DNA of 64,000 nucleotides from Lycium barbarum (lineage: Eukaryota > Streptophyta > Magnoliopsida > Solanales > Solanaceae): NCBI RefSeq assembly GCF_019175385.1, contig NC_083345.1, forward strand, positions 111,958,480 to 112,022,479. The letters are read 5' to 3'. The notes beneath the pieces were generated by a model, which was not told the origin of the DNA, made no database searches, and worked only from the letters and a program-made list of their open reading frames with translations. The position numbers and the translations under genes are program-made. Below, one piece after another: positions 23,301-33,327 of this stretch. Positions within the stretch are counted from its first letter, which is position 1. Each line of letters opens with the position of its first letter.

Positions 23301-26300
23301 TGTTGATGTTTCATGAAGCTGATTTTGATCCAAAATGACTTTACTGAATATTTAAGACCCCTATGACTTAAAATAGGCTAAGATCGGAAGCTTAGAGGCC
23401 TAAAAATGGCAGCAAACCTGTGAAATGGCCCTAAGTTTGCTTAACCTGGAATTGGTTTAGTAGACATAACCTCAAACTTGATACTTGATTCTCTGATACT
23501 TTGTTATGATATAAATAAAACTAGGTGACTCATTATCGTTTAGTTAGTTTAAGAAGTGATTAAAAGATGAAATTTCTAGAAATCATGTGACATTGCTTGT
23601 TTTGATTGAGGCCAGAACTAATCACTTGTTTGCTTGCCTGTTTATCTTGCCTTGCTACTTCTGAACTTCGCTAGGTATATGAAGATAAAAGGGATCTTTC
23701 TTATAACCTGTTCGACATATTTGAGACTGCCTAGATGGAAAGTTAGTAGAAATGTGAAAGTCGTAAGCTTTGTAGTTAAATTCTGATCCTATAAGAGTTT
23801 AAGTGTCTTGGATGTTGTGTGTGTTTGTTGCTTTCATTTCTGAAAACTGCCAAAGAGAATAAGGGTGAGAAGTTCATAAGAAACTTGGTCTTTTGAATTA
23901 AATTTGAAACAGCAATGCTGGAAATAAGTCTATAAGTGTTTTGCCTGTATTTCACCACTGATTTTCTGAAATTTCTCTGTGTTTCATTCATTATTTTGTC
24001 TACGAAAATTGCTATTTATAACTTATGCTTTTCTACTAGTATGAGCCTATAGTGTAGTTGAAGTCCCCTGCTTCCCACAAATCATTAAAACTAGTATAAA
24101 AGATTAAAAATAAGGTCAAACTGTCCCCTTGAAAGAACTGGTTGTGATCCTTGATCTGAGATCTGTCACTTCCTTTATTTGTTTACCTGATCGATTTGAA
24201 CATTGTCTTATGTGCCATTTGTGCTTTGATACCTATTGTTAAAGACTCATTTGTGCATTTTATCCACTTAGAAAGTAAAATACCCAGAAAGGGGCTTAGG
24301 ATAAGCTTGAAAAGGTAAATATGATGTCTACCTTCTTCCTTTTGGAATCCATCTGTGAAACCTGAATCTGGTTCTATCCTTTACCTCCCCTATCTATGCT
24401 GCTTGAAGCCCCTAGTTGATACTTGTGTATTTTTCTGTGTAAATTCTGCAAAATGGACTAAGTATGAACTACTTTGCCCTATTAATGCTTTAATGAACTT
24501 ATGATTTGCCTGTCCTGCTATCATTGAACCTGCTGGGGCTAAAACTGAGTTAAAATGTCCATCGATTTGTAATTTTGCTCCTGTGAATTTTTTTGATAAC
24601 AAGCAAACTTTAAAAAATGGGTTTGATATTGGAATTGGTTCATTATTGGGTAGGTGTGGTTTCTAAGTTATTTAGCCCTTAGCTCTACCCCTTCTCTGGT
24701 TGCTGACTCTTTAAAACTAAAAATGGGAACATGTTGGTGTGTTTGGTGTTTGTGTTGTTTATCCCTCCCCTTTATGTTGTTGGGTCACTTGATCACTGCC
24801 CATTCATTTTAGTTAATGCTTGTCTCTTCCTTCCTCTCTAAAATCTGGAAACTAAGACCACGAGTGTGTTGATTGTGGCTTTAGCCTTGTTTCTTCTCTC
24901 CCTCACTGTTTAGTCCTGTACCCTTTTTGTTTCTTACCCTTCCATCATTGTTGTTACTTGCTTGGCCATTTTGGAGTTTGCCATATTCCCCTTGATTATG
25001 ATGTTGCTGTTTAGGAATCATTTTGACACTTTTGTGCCTTGCATTATTTGGATCCCTTTGGACCTTGATTGTTTTCTGTGACTAGTAGTGAGACCTTTGA
25101 CTCCTTCTAAGTGTTGTTGGATCATTGAGTTGTTTTGTTGGTATATTGAGGTCTTTAAGTCTGTTGGAACCAACTAGAAACTCAAGACTAGCAAAAAATG
25201 AGATGTTAAGGGATTTCTATTGCATTATTGATTCTTCTTGAAGTGAATATTAATTGAGAATAAGTATGTATGTTGGGTATATTTGTGTGTATATAAATGT
25301 CAACTTACCTTTCCATTAGGTGGATACAGGGTATGCCCGTAATAAGGTTTTGCTCTTTATCCTAGTAGGTATATCAATGGTATATCATGTATATTACAGC
25401 TTTGACACTTAGTAAAAATTTGAGAAAAACGGAGTAGTATATCTGTGGTATATCATGTATTACTTTTTAATACTTAGGAAATTTTCAGCCTGGGTTTTTT
25501 ATTTGGACCTGTTACCTGTGTGTGGTTTATTGTTACTATTAATTTTGGGCTTATTTCATATTTGGGCTACTTTTGTTATTTTGCCGTCACAAAAGTATTA
25601 AGTGGGTTTGGCCCAAATCTGATGTAATTCATTTTTGGCATTGTAATAATTATTATAGCTTTTTAATTTTGTACTTAGTTTAGTTTATAAACGTATACTA
25701 ATGTCATGTATGTCCTTTACCTCTCTGTCCATCCAAACCCCATCGGTGAGGCCCAATGGGGCCCACTAACGTATCTAAGAGTCAACCTAACTTGGAGCGA
25801 AATGGAGCATACATTGGAATTAAGATGAACCCGATTGCATAAACATTTTTCTTTTTGGGCTTGGTCGGCCTAAATTCTCTATCTCCTTTAATTATGTACT
25901 TTAAATTATTATTTGTGCAATTATTATGTCAATTGGAACCCTTATGAGATTGTCGTATTTTAAAATCGCCAAAATGAGTTTACTACAAAAGTCAAGACTA
26001 ATTTTGAGGCATTAACGCAAATTGGGACTGATTCAATTAAAAGAACCAAAACTGCCGATTTTTATGAAATTTGGGACTGATTTGAACATTTATGAAACCT
26101 GTGGACTTATGGCATATGGACTAATTTGGACCAATATTCAAAACTTGTGGGACTAATTACGATTATTTAGACTTAGACTAAAAATAAAATTTGACTAAAA
26201 CTTAGCAAAAGACAGAATAAATTGGAATATATATATATATGGACCATAATAGTATGCCTAAATTATTTTCTTAAAAACTATTTTTTATACTATAAAAAGT

Positions 26301-26869
26301 ATTTTTCAAAACTATTTTTTTGGGTGGACTTACGTAGAGTCCTACTTAGGCTAAGAGTCTTTGGGTATTAGCCTAAGTGTTCTAGTCCGACACTCTAAAA
26401 AACCCAATTTTGGGCAAAATTTTGCCATTTTTGTTTCTTGAAACATGGTATATTTCATGAATGACTAAAATCTTTTGTTGCAGAAATATAAGCAAACAAT
26501 TTTTCACCATAAACAAATTATATCTACAAAGGCATATTAGTAGAACCCGTGGGTCAACCATATTTTACGGACCCTTAATACCGGGATGCCTAACACTTTC
26601 CCTTGGGGATCACCAGAACCCTAACCCATACTTTGGTTACATTAGGATTCTTTTAAAATTTAACCGTTTTGAATGAACCCTTTTCAAATTGATTTTCCTA
26701 ATTTCCTAAAAATTAGGTGGCGACTCTAAAATATAGTCCATTTAGAGCACCATCCACGTAGAAGTATATTTTCCTTTTTCCTGGTACGATTGACAACCAT
26801 ACTTCCCCGGGACACTTTCCTTTTTAAATGAGGCAAGTGCAAATACGAACCGGAAAAAATAGAACCGCT
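20384..26869 (+). repeat. Giant 3' LTR (6.5 kb) of the plus-strand Ogre/Tat-like element
   Basis: 6,486 bp from TGTTGACACG to ACCGCTACA. The same two ends bound the solo LTR at 50760-57439, where a perfect CCAGA duplication proves them. A TATA box at 21494 means U3 is about 1.1 kb and R plus U5 about 5.4 kb. U3 carries two G runs (11 Gs at 20858, 14 Gs at 21139). U5 is T-rich and has no credible ORF in more than 5 kb. A tRNA-Arg-primer-like 9-mer (TGGCGACTC, 26718-26726) lies about 145 bp before the end. Confidence 0.8.
21494..21501 (+). promoter_or_regulatory. TATA box of the giant LTR
   Basis: GCTATAAATAGAAAG. The sister solo LTR has GCTATAAATATTAAG at 51868-51882 in the same relative place. 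Confidence 0.6.
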
Positions 26870-27061
26870 ACAGTCATAACCCTGCTTGGCTTTGTTACCC
26901 CTCGGGGGCTTTTCAACCGTAAATTCGGAGTCAAAGTGGTATATTGAGGGGATGACATCTTTACCCTGGGGTTCGTATCGGGCTTTAACCTCGGTCTCGG
27001 TCGACCGGGGAGATCCCACCAGAGAGTCCTCATGAGAGGAAGACCTTGGGCTCAGAACCAT
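26870..27061 (-). pseudogene. Antisense retroelement ORF, truncated
   Basis: ATG at 27061 on the minus strand opens MVLSPRSSSHEDSLVGSP, then a charged region (EFTVEKPPRGNKAKQGYDC), after which the giant LTR begins at 26869; the remaining open frame to 26726 is LTR sequence. On the minus strand a TATA box (TATAAATA, 27303-27296) lies about 235 bases upstream. It is not clear whether this is a second antisense gene or a displaced exon of the one at 28965. No domain recognised. Confidence 0.45.
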
Positions 27062-27295
27062 TTTTGATAAAGATTTGGTGAAGGAAGAAAAGATGAAAGA
27101 AAATTTTATAAAGATTTGAAGATCTGGGAAAATCTGAAGAATATGATGAAGATTCTGATGAGTAGTTTGAAGATTCCGGCGAGAAACTTAAAGATTTCGA
27201 CGAAGGTTTGGCTTCTCAGATGAAGAAAGCAAGAGTTAACATCGAGGAGTAACTTTTTTGAAGGCTATAAATAGTAAAAATGAAGAGGGACGAAC

Positions 27296-27303
27296 TATTT
27301 ATA
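27296..27303 (-). promoter_or_regulatory. Minus-strand TATA box upstream of the 27061 ORF
   Basis: On the minus strand GCTTATAAATAGTTCG. Another TATAAATA (27266-27273) is on the plus strand, so the direction rests on the ORF. Confidence 0.4.
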
Positions 27304-27878
27304 AGCAAAGGGTCATTATGACGGAAGTGCGTTGATCATGTAACCAAAGGACAACCAATAGGAAAGTCACACGTGGTAGAAGTCAGATGGATGTGACGGC
27401 TGACAAGACGTTTGGGTTTCCCGCTTATTTTTAAAACTTGCAGGAGAATATATCAATAAGATCGACATAACAGAGACTCAAACGAAGAGAAAAATCCATG
27501 CATAAAGAAAAATCCAACTCGGTTCAGATGAAATTAAAAACGAACTAAAACATTCATAATCCGAAAGGTTGGATTTAATTCAAGCAAGTTTCTACTACAT
27601 TTGTGACGGACACCCGACTATCTCGATTACATTAACCGCACAAAATAAAATGGCCTAACATATGGTCCTAAACTAGAAACGGAAAATAGCCGGTGTGGTA
27701 TGGTGAATCGAAGGTTAAGAACTTCGGTTCATACCCTCGGATGCTTCGATGTACTCATACATCGGCTAAGAGGCTTCAGAACCATATTTTAGTACAGCTG
27801 AACTGTCACCAGGGCTGTTTCGCTCCAATGGATCATCTTCATCTAGAATGATCACTGAGGTGGTCCACCACGGGAAAT

Positions 27879-28965
27879 CTATCCCCGAGTCCGCAAAATA
27901 CGACGTGATCTGACCCGAGAACCTATCCTTAAAGGGGTAGTTGAGGTGCTCGCAGGGACTCTCCGTCTTGTTGCCTTCGCCGAAGCAGCTATTGCCTTCT
28001 TGCCTTCTACGGTATCTCCGGTATCCTCCTCACTAATGTTTTTTCCCTTTAAAGAGGATCTCTTCGTAGGAAGCCCTGAAAACCAAGGGTTCAAGCTTAG
28101 ATTATAATGTTGGAAAAACGAACAAGAAATTTCACGAACAGATTAAAAATTACCATGGTTTTTGCCTTTCCATCCTTCGGGCGCCATGTTCCTCCAAGAG
28201 CGGCCCACGTCACAAGAAGCACTTAGCAGTGCAACCACCCACTCAAAATTAGTGACTATGAGTTCGGGCTCAACCGAAGTCGGAGTAGGATTCCATACTT
28301 TGGGGAAACTTACGGATAGGGAGCGATGGAGTTGGTCAGTACGAATCATGACAAAACGATGCAACCATCCCCTGTCCAAATCATCCTAAGGATCTATAAG
28401 GCATCGAGCCCTGCGAGGATACAAATGAACTATCCACCTCGGATTACACGGGGGACGTAGATATGGATCAAGTGGTCGAGGGTAAAAGAAACATCAGCTA
28501 TGTTGGCTAAAATCTCAATGCAGTATATGAGCCTCTAAATCTGCGGAGCAATTTAGCCGATACAGACACGGGATTGGCGGCAAAAATCCTCTATCACTTG
28601 GGGGATAGGAAGAGAAAACCCAATAGCAAAAGGGTAAGCATAAGCCAATGAATAACCAGTAATATGGTGGTTGATTCTTACCCCCTGATCAATTGGGAGG
28701 ATATCGATATCCGCACCCAAATTACAATCGTTTCGAACCGTGGGAATAGTGGCGGCATCAATATGGGACTCGAATTTCTCCACGGATTCGAGGTGATGAG
28801 AAGCTTTGCAGTCGTTCGCACATCTGAAACCAAAGGGAGAATGTCAGTAGTAAGGAACTCTAGTTCCTCCTCGGGGTTGGAAGCTCCCTTCGCAGATAAT
28901 GGTGGAGAACGTGGCGGCGACAAGGGATGATCTACACTTTGTGTCAGCAACGGTATGGACGTCAT
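27879..28965 (-). pseudogene. Antisense extra ORF of a Tat-like element (gypsy-type transposon domain), with predicted intron
   Basis: Reading on the minus strand starts at ATG 28965 (MTSIPLLTQSVDH, then a Pro/Ser-rich part). It shifts frame near 28780 to a segment with SLAYAYPFAIGFSLPIPQ and VIEDFCRQSRVCIGQIAP. That resembles the domain known in Pfam as 'Putative gypsy type transposon' (PF04195), by recollection of its pattern. It continues with HLIHIYVPRVIRGG-like and DRGWLHRFVMIRTDQL sequence and FPKVWNPTPTSV, up to APEGWKGKNHG. There a GT...AG intron (28153-28076) is followed by GLPTKRSSLKGKNISEEDT. The function of such ORFs is unknown. Two or more frameshifts or stops make this copy a pseudogene. 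Confidence 0.6.
28076..28153 (-). other. Predicted 78-nt intron in the antisense ORF
   Basis: Minus strand: donor CATG|GTAATTTT, T-rich body, acceptor GGTTTTCAG|GGCTTCC. It joins two frames that read as one charged protein. Confidence 0.55.
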
Positions 28966-29069
28966 TGTTGAAAAGAATCTATAGAGGCGAGCAGTTGCAT
29001 TAAGGGTTTTTGAAGTTTAGAACTTAGGGTTCTTCTTTAAGGTGCATCGCAAAGTATGAAGTATGGGCC

Positions 29070-29076
29070 TTATATA
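29070..29076 (-). promoter_or_regulatory. Minus-strand TATA box of the antisense gene
   Basis: Minus strand ACTATATAAGGCCC, about 105 bases upstream of the ATG at 28965. Confidence 0.55.
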
Positions 29077-29359
29077 GTAAAAGGTGGGGAGTTGAAAAGT
29101 TTTGAGTTCTGACAAGGGGTGGATTCTCGAGACTGATTAGGTGGCGGTAATAATGAAGTATCAGTATTGAGCAGAGTGCAGGACTGATGGAATGTCTTTT
29201 CAAAGGCGGCTAGGTACGGGCTACTCAACTTCATTCAGATCTATTTCCCGGATTTAATGCTTTCCCTTGAAAAATGGAGGGACTATTTGTATAGGGTAAA
29301 AATCGGGGTCTACGATCCCGACCCAACTATTGACGGCCTGAACTAAGAACGAGGGGCAG

Positions 29360-29887
29360 TGGATCAATTGATCTCTTCTAATCGGATAGGAACATTTCGG
29401 ACTCAGTCACTCAGACCTAGTAATTCCTGAAGAGTTGCGTTTCTAGTTGGTGATAGTGCGAAAAATCTGGTCTGTTGCGGATTTCACTCCGCACGACGCG
29501 TTATGCAGCTGTCAAGCCTGAGATTTGGAGGATCACTATCCATGATTGATTTAGTTACCTTGTTAAATATGAATATTTGTACTATAAATAGGGGGTAAAT
29601 CCTCATAGAAGGATCATCTTGTTTTACTGTCTTCTGTACAATTGTATTGAAACCCTAATTCTCAAAGTTCTGTAAGCATCAAAGTTGATAAAATTCCCAG
29701 AAATTGATTCAAAGTGTTCAGGCCTCAGTCCGGGCCATCCGTTACAACCGTCACTAAGGCTATCTCTTACCTTCTTATTCTCAATCTTTATTTGGTTATT
29801 GTTATTCTTTTGTTCTATAAACGAATCAAATCGCATATCTTTTAAACCACATACAAATTTAATTGTTACCTTTTTGAGGGGTAAGCA
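29360..29887 (+). repeat. 3' LTR (about 528 bp) of the element with antisense ORFs
   Basis: It begins TGGATCAATTG after a polypurine tract and ends GAGGGGTAAGCA. It has a TATA box at 29583-29590 (ACTATAAATAGGGG) followed by a leader-like stretch. Edges are by motif only; the matching 5' LTR is outside the window. Predicted target duplication GTTCT (29888-29892). Confidence 0.55.
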
Positions 29888-29983
29888 GTTCTCAATTTTG
29901 AGAAATGGTCAAACAATTCAACCTATTACCTACCTATCCCTGTAATTGACTTACTATATAAAATGAACTTCAGCCACAAAAGG

Positions 29984-30140
29984 TCGTGGCACGATAAATA
30001 GGATTCCTCTACTTCTAAAGATTAGTTCGAGTTCTCGGAATGAAAAGATCCTGATAGAAAGCGTTTTCCGAATTATTCAATGAGCCTTACATAATGCAAT
30101 CCAAATTAATCGACTCCAAAATGAATACCCGATACCTGCC
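29984..30140 (+). mobile_element. tRNA-derived SINE, TS-like (Solanaceae)
   Basis: It has an A-box-like region (TGGCACGATAAATAGG), a B box (AGTTCGAGTTC), and then a body with the order of the Solanaceae TS-type SINE family: GGAATGAAAAGATCCT, a GAAAGCG-TTTTCCGAATTATTCA piece, GAGCCTTACATAATGC and CCAAATTAATCGACTCCAAAA. Many C-to-T changes suggest an old, methylation-decayed copy. The exact 3' end and target duplication were not resolved. Confidence 0.65.
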
Positions 30141-31043
30141 CCCTAAAAAACAAACCAGTCCCCAACAAGTGAAAGAAATTAGAGGAATATACTTAGTTGT
30201 CCCTATCAATAAGAAGGTGACTTGCATGTCCATTACATACCATATTAGTATAGTCCAAGCCTCATTACAAAATCTACTGCACAGGAACAACAATATTTTA
30301 TATGAATTATTATTTTCAATGTCGACAAATTAAATTCGTCTCAATTTAGTATTAAACTTTTGTTAAAATTTATCATATTAAGTTAATTGATGTGTCAATC
30401 TATCGCAATCCTTTTTCTCATTCAACTAGGTAGGAGTGGCCTGTGTAACATTATATCATTGTTACAACTGAAGAAACCATTAAACTATCCAAAATATCAG
30501 CTAACAATATGACTTCAAGATATCATTAATATTGCACCGGACTGTGTTTTTGGCCTTAATAAATCCCTACACTGTTTATGTAATTATGTACAATCATGCA
30601 TCACGATAGATTGATAGTAAACGAATCTTGTCTAGGATAACTATATTTGTCTGATAATGTAAAGTACTCTCCATAAGCTATGAGCCTGTCTTCCCGCAAC
30701 CATTTCCTCAAGAATAACACTCCAGTGCCGGTGAAATCAGTAATTACCCATCAGTAACTTTTCATAGACTACAAATTTAGTACATCTCGAAGTAGCAGCA
30801 AAATGCCTATTCCGGTTTCTTTCAAAGACAAGGCAGGGCATTGGCTTCTCTAAGCAAGTTATAATCTGCATATACGACTAGAATAATGTGAAAGATTTTG
30901 TCCAAAAACTATGCTTGCAGGAAAAGATCATGGCAAATTAAGACAGAGAATTCTACTTAAGTAGAAATTTCTCTCCACAAAATGTTTGTATTTGGGCCCC
31001 TAGTTTGATGAATAACTAACTATGTTCTCCAAATAAATAAAGG
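30141..31043. other. AT-rich intergenic DNA
   Basis: No ORF with a recognisable domain, no tRNA and no clear repeat seen in about 900 bp. Confidence 0.6.
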
Positions 31044-31177
31044 CCTGCATATCTCTTCGAAATATACGACACCCCGTAAATACAAAAAGTTTTTAGTCCT
31101 GCATGTCTCTTCGAGATGTACGACACCACTATATAAACGAAGTTCTGTCCTGCATCTCTCTTTGCAATATATGATAT
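31044..31177. repeat. Tandem repeat of 51-55 bp (CTGCATxTCTCTTCGAxATxTACGACACC)
   Basis: Copies start at 31044, 31099 and 31150 (the last is partial). Each holds a small inverted repeat (ATATCTCTTCGAAATAT in copy 1, CATGTCTCTTCGAGATGTA in copy 2). Both arms change together between copies 1 and 2. The array abuts the DNA transposon that follows. Confidence 0.75.
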
Positions 31178-31327
31178 AGTCAAACCTCTCTATAATAGCA
31201 TATTGGATCCAAAATTTTTGAACTGTTATAGAGAATTGTTGTTATACACTTATTATAAAATAATAGTTGACTGTTATAGGCAAAAAAAATGCATAAAATC
31301 TATTTTTTAAAATATTGTAAAAAAATA

Positions 31328-31543
31328 CTCCCTTTATTTCAATTTGTTTGAACCTATTTCCTTTTTAGTCCGTGTCAAAATGAATGACTTCTTTCCTAAT
31401 TTAGAAACAAATTCACTTTATAAATGATTTACAGCCACACAAATTTTCAAGGCTTATTTTGAACCACAAGTTTCAAAAGTCTTCCCTCTTTCTTAAATGT
31501 CATGCCCAGTCAAATGAGTTCATATAAATTGAAACGGAGGGAG
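31328..31543. mobile_element. Stowaway-type MITE (216 bp)
   Basis: Begins CTCCCTTTATTTCAATTTG, ends GAAACGGAGGGAG, flanked by TA on both sides (31326-31327 and 31544-31545). Same family as 62473-62690. It lies inside the pogo-like element, so it is the younger insertion. Confidence 0.9.
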
Positions 31544-31869
31544 TAACTAATTATTTAATTTTTAAATCTCAAAGATATGAATGCTTCACTAACTGAACAT
31601 TAAAGAAAGTTAATGCAATTTAAAAAAATTCATAACTGAATGTATAAAGTTTTAAGTTCTAAGGTGCACATTTTAAATCTACAGTGCTTAAAAATTAAAT
31701 TCTTTCAAGATTGATGGTAGAAATTTTATGGTAGCTTGTTTCGTAGAATCCACTCTCTTAGTGATGATATAATGCTTGAATTTATGAAAATTTACGTCTA
31801 AACTTTCAGCAAACGGGTATCTAATTGCTTTCCCTTGAGGGGAATCTAAGAGTTGAACTGTTGAATCTT

Positions 31870-32028
31870 CTAACCAGTCCAACTAACAATAAGTTGAGGT
31901 TCTTCGTCAGCACTTTTATTGTCGCCTTCGGCTTTGATATTCTCTTGTTCTTCCACTCCAATGGCATGGGCAATAATCTCTTCATCAGTGAAAGCTTTAA
32001 TGATAGGAAGTGTTGAATCAAACTCCAC
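31870..32028 (-). pseudogene. C-terminal fragment of a pogo/Tigger-like transposase
   Basis: An open minus-strand stretch of 52 codons ending TAG. It is acidic: FTDEEIIAHAIGVEEQENI, then SADEEPQLIVSW. The acidic C-terminal tail after the DDE domain in plant Tigger/CENP-B-like transposases looks like this, from memory. The DNA-binding and DDE parts are absent. It sits between the inverted ends described above, which supports the assignment. Confidence 0.5.
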
Positions 32029-32363
32029 ATATGTATTCATAAGTAATATTCTGTCATAAATATAGCATATTAAGGTATCAAATTAAATATTTGATCAAAA
32101 TCTATACTACTTATTATTGGTAATTATAGATATTCTATTTTTTATAAAGATAGTTAACAATTACATTACCAAAAAAAGTAGATAGTTGTTATTTGGAGGG
32201 TGATTTTACAAAGAGCGTACTGTTATAAAGTTGGTTGTTGCGGTTATAGGTAAAATGTTGTTATAGAGAAGTAAAATATAACATAAAAAATCAGTTTCGA
32301 AAAATCTTAGCTGTTATAAAGAGGTGTTGCTATACGCGGATGCCGTTATAGAGAGGTCTGACT

Positions 32364-33267
32364 CCACTATATATTGAGTGTGCTGCATCTTTTCTCAATA
32401 ATCAAACCTTTAGAAGCAATATAAATATTTTGTCCTTAGTAGCAATATGAGGCAAATGGAATAGAATATAATCAACGGCCTAAAGCATAATTGTTGAGCA
32501 GAAACTGAAGACAGTAGTGTTGCGTTACACATAGTAAGAGATGCTAAAGCAGTGACCAATATTAAACAAATCAAATGTCAAATTTTGTAAGAAAAATTAA
32601 ATAGCAGATGGCAGTTCAGAAAGGTAAAAAATCAATAGGATTTCTACCCATCCATTAAAGTACAGTAGTAATAGCAAATGCAGCGCCACATATTTAAATC
32701 AAAATAAATAACCATAGTGAAAAGAGTTCCTACACAGTTTAGGTACAATATTGCTCTGTTCTTCATTTGCAAAAAAAGAACATTAAAACCTGTCTTTATA
32801 GTCAAAATTACAGTTACAAGAGATTAAAGATTAAAAAAAAAAAAAATCCACGCACCGCTGTGTCAAAGAAGACAACCAGAGAAGAAGAAGAATTGGAGTT
32901 ACAGTATAATAATCTTATGACATACTTTTTCAAACATCGTTGCCATATATATTATTTCCAGTTGACAAGTGCAACCCTAAAAGTTGGAGAAAGGCGCAAA
33001 GCTACAGAAACAAGTAATTCAATAACGGGCCGACTAAGAAATTAAGAAGAAAAGCAAGCAATCCACAGACTATTTGTGCTTTATTAGATTCTTGTTTGGA
33101 GGAAAAAAAATTAATCTTCGTTCAGAACAACCAAGAAGAAATAATCATCACAAGTTCAATAGAGGCAAAAAACACAAAGGGCGGAATTGTGAATAGCAAC
33201 ACCTATCTGTCGAAGTCTCACTGCAAAGAAATGGGTAAAATCAAAGGTTTTCTACCACTGATCATTA

Positions 33268-33327
<60 letters not shown>

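Larger units (their letters stand above)
9883..26869 (+). mobile_element. Plus-strand Ogre/Tat-like LTR retrotransposon (internal region and 3' LTR)
   Basis: Internal region 9883-20383 followed by a 3' LTR (20384-26869). Gene order is gag, protease, reverse transcriptase, RNase H, a second (archaeal-type) RNase H and integrase. The extra RNase H between RNase H and integrase is typical of the Tat/Ogre lineage. All genes are broken by stops and frameshifts. The 5' LTR and primer site lie left of the minus-strand insertion, outside the window. The 3' flank is expected to start with the target duplication GTCAT (26870-26874). Confidence 0.85.
26870..29887 (+). mobile_element. 3' end of a further Ty3/gypsy (Tat-like) element with antisense ORFs
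   Basis: A plus-oriented LTR (29360-29887) preceded by a polypurine tract (GAACGAGGGGCAG) defines the orientation. Upstream of it the only coding signals are on the minus strand: ORFs with their own TATA boxes at 28965-27879 and 27061-26870. Extra ORFs, often antisense, between pol and the 3' LTR are established for several Tat-lineage plant elements. The left part is cut off by the giant-LTR element, whose LTR ends at 26869. The lineage call is inference. Confidence 0.6.
31178..32363 (-). mobile_element. pogo/Tigger-like DNA transposon, internally deleted
   Basis: Inverted ends: left AGTCAAACCTCTCTATAATAGCA, right (reverse complement) AGTCAGACCTCTCTATAACGGCA. More sub-terminal inverted copies of the CTGTTATAGAGA type lie at 31230 and 32210-32300. 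The interior holds a short remnant on the minus strand that looks like a transposase C-terminus, and a Stowaway MITE. TA target duplication is likely on the left (31176-31177) but unclear on the right. Confidence 0.6.
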
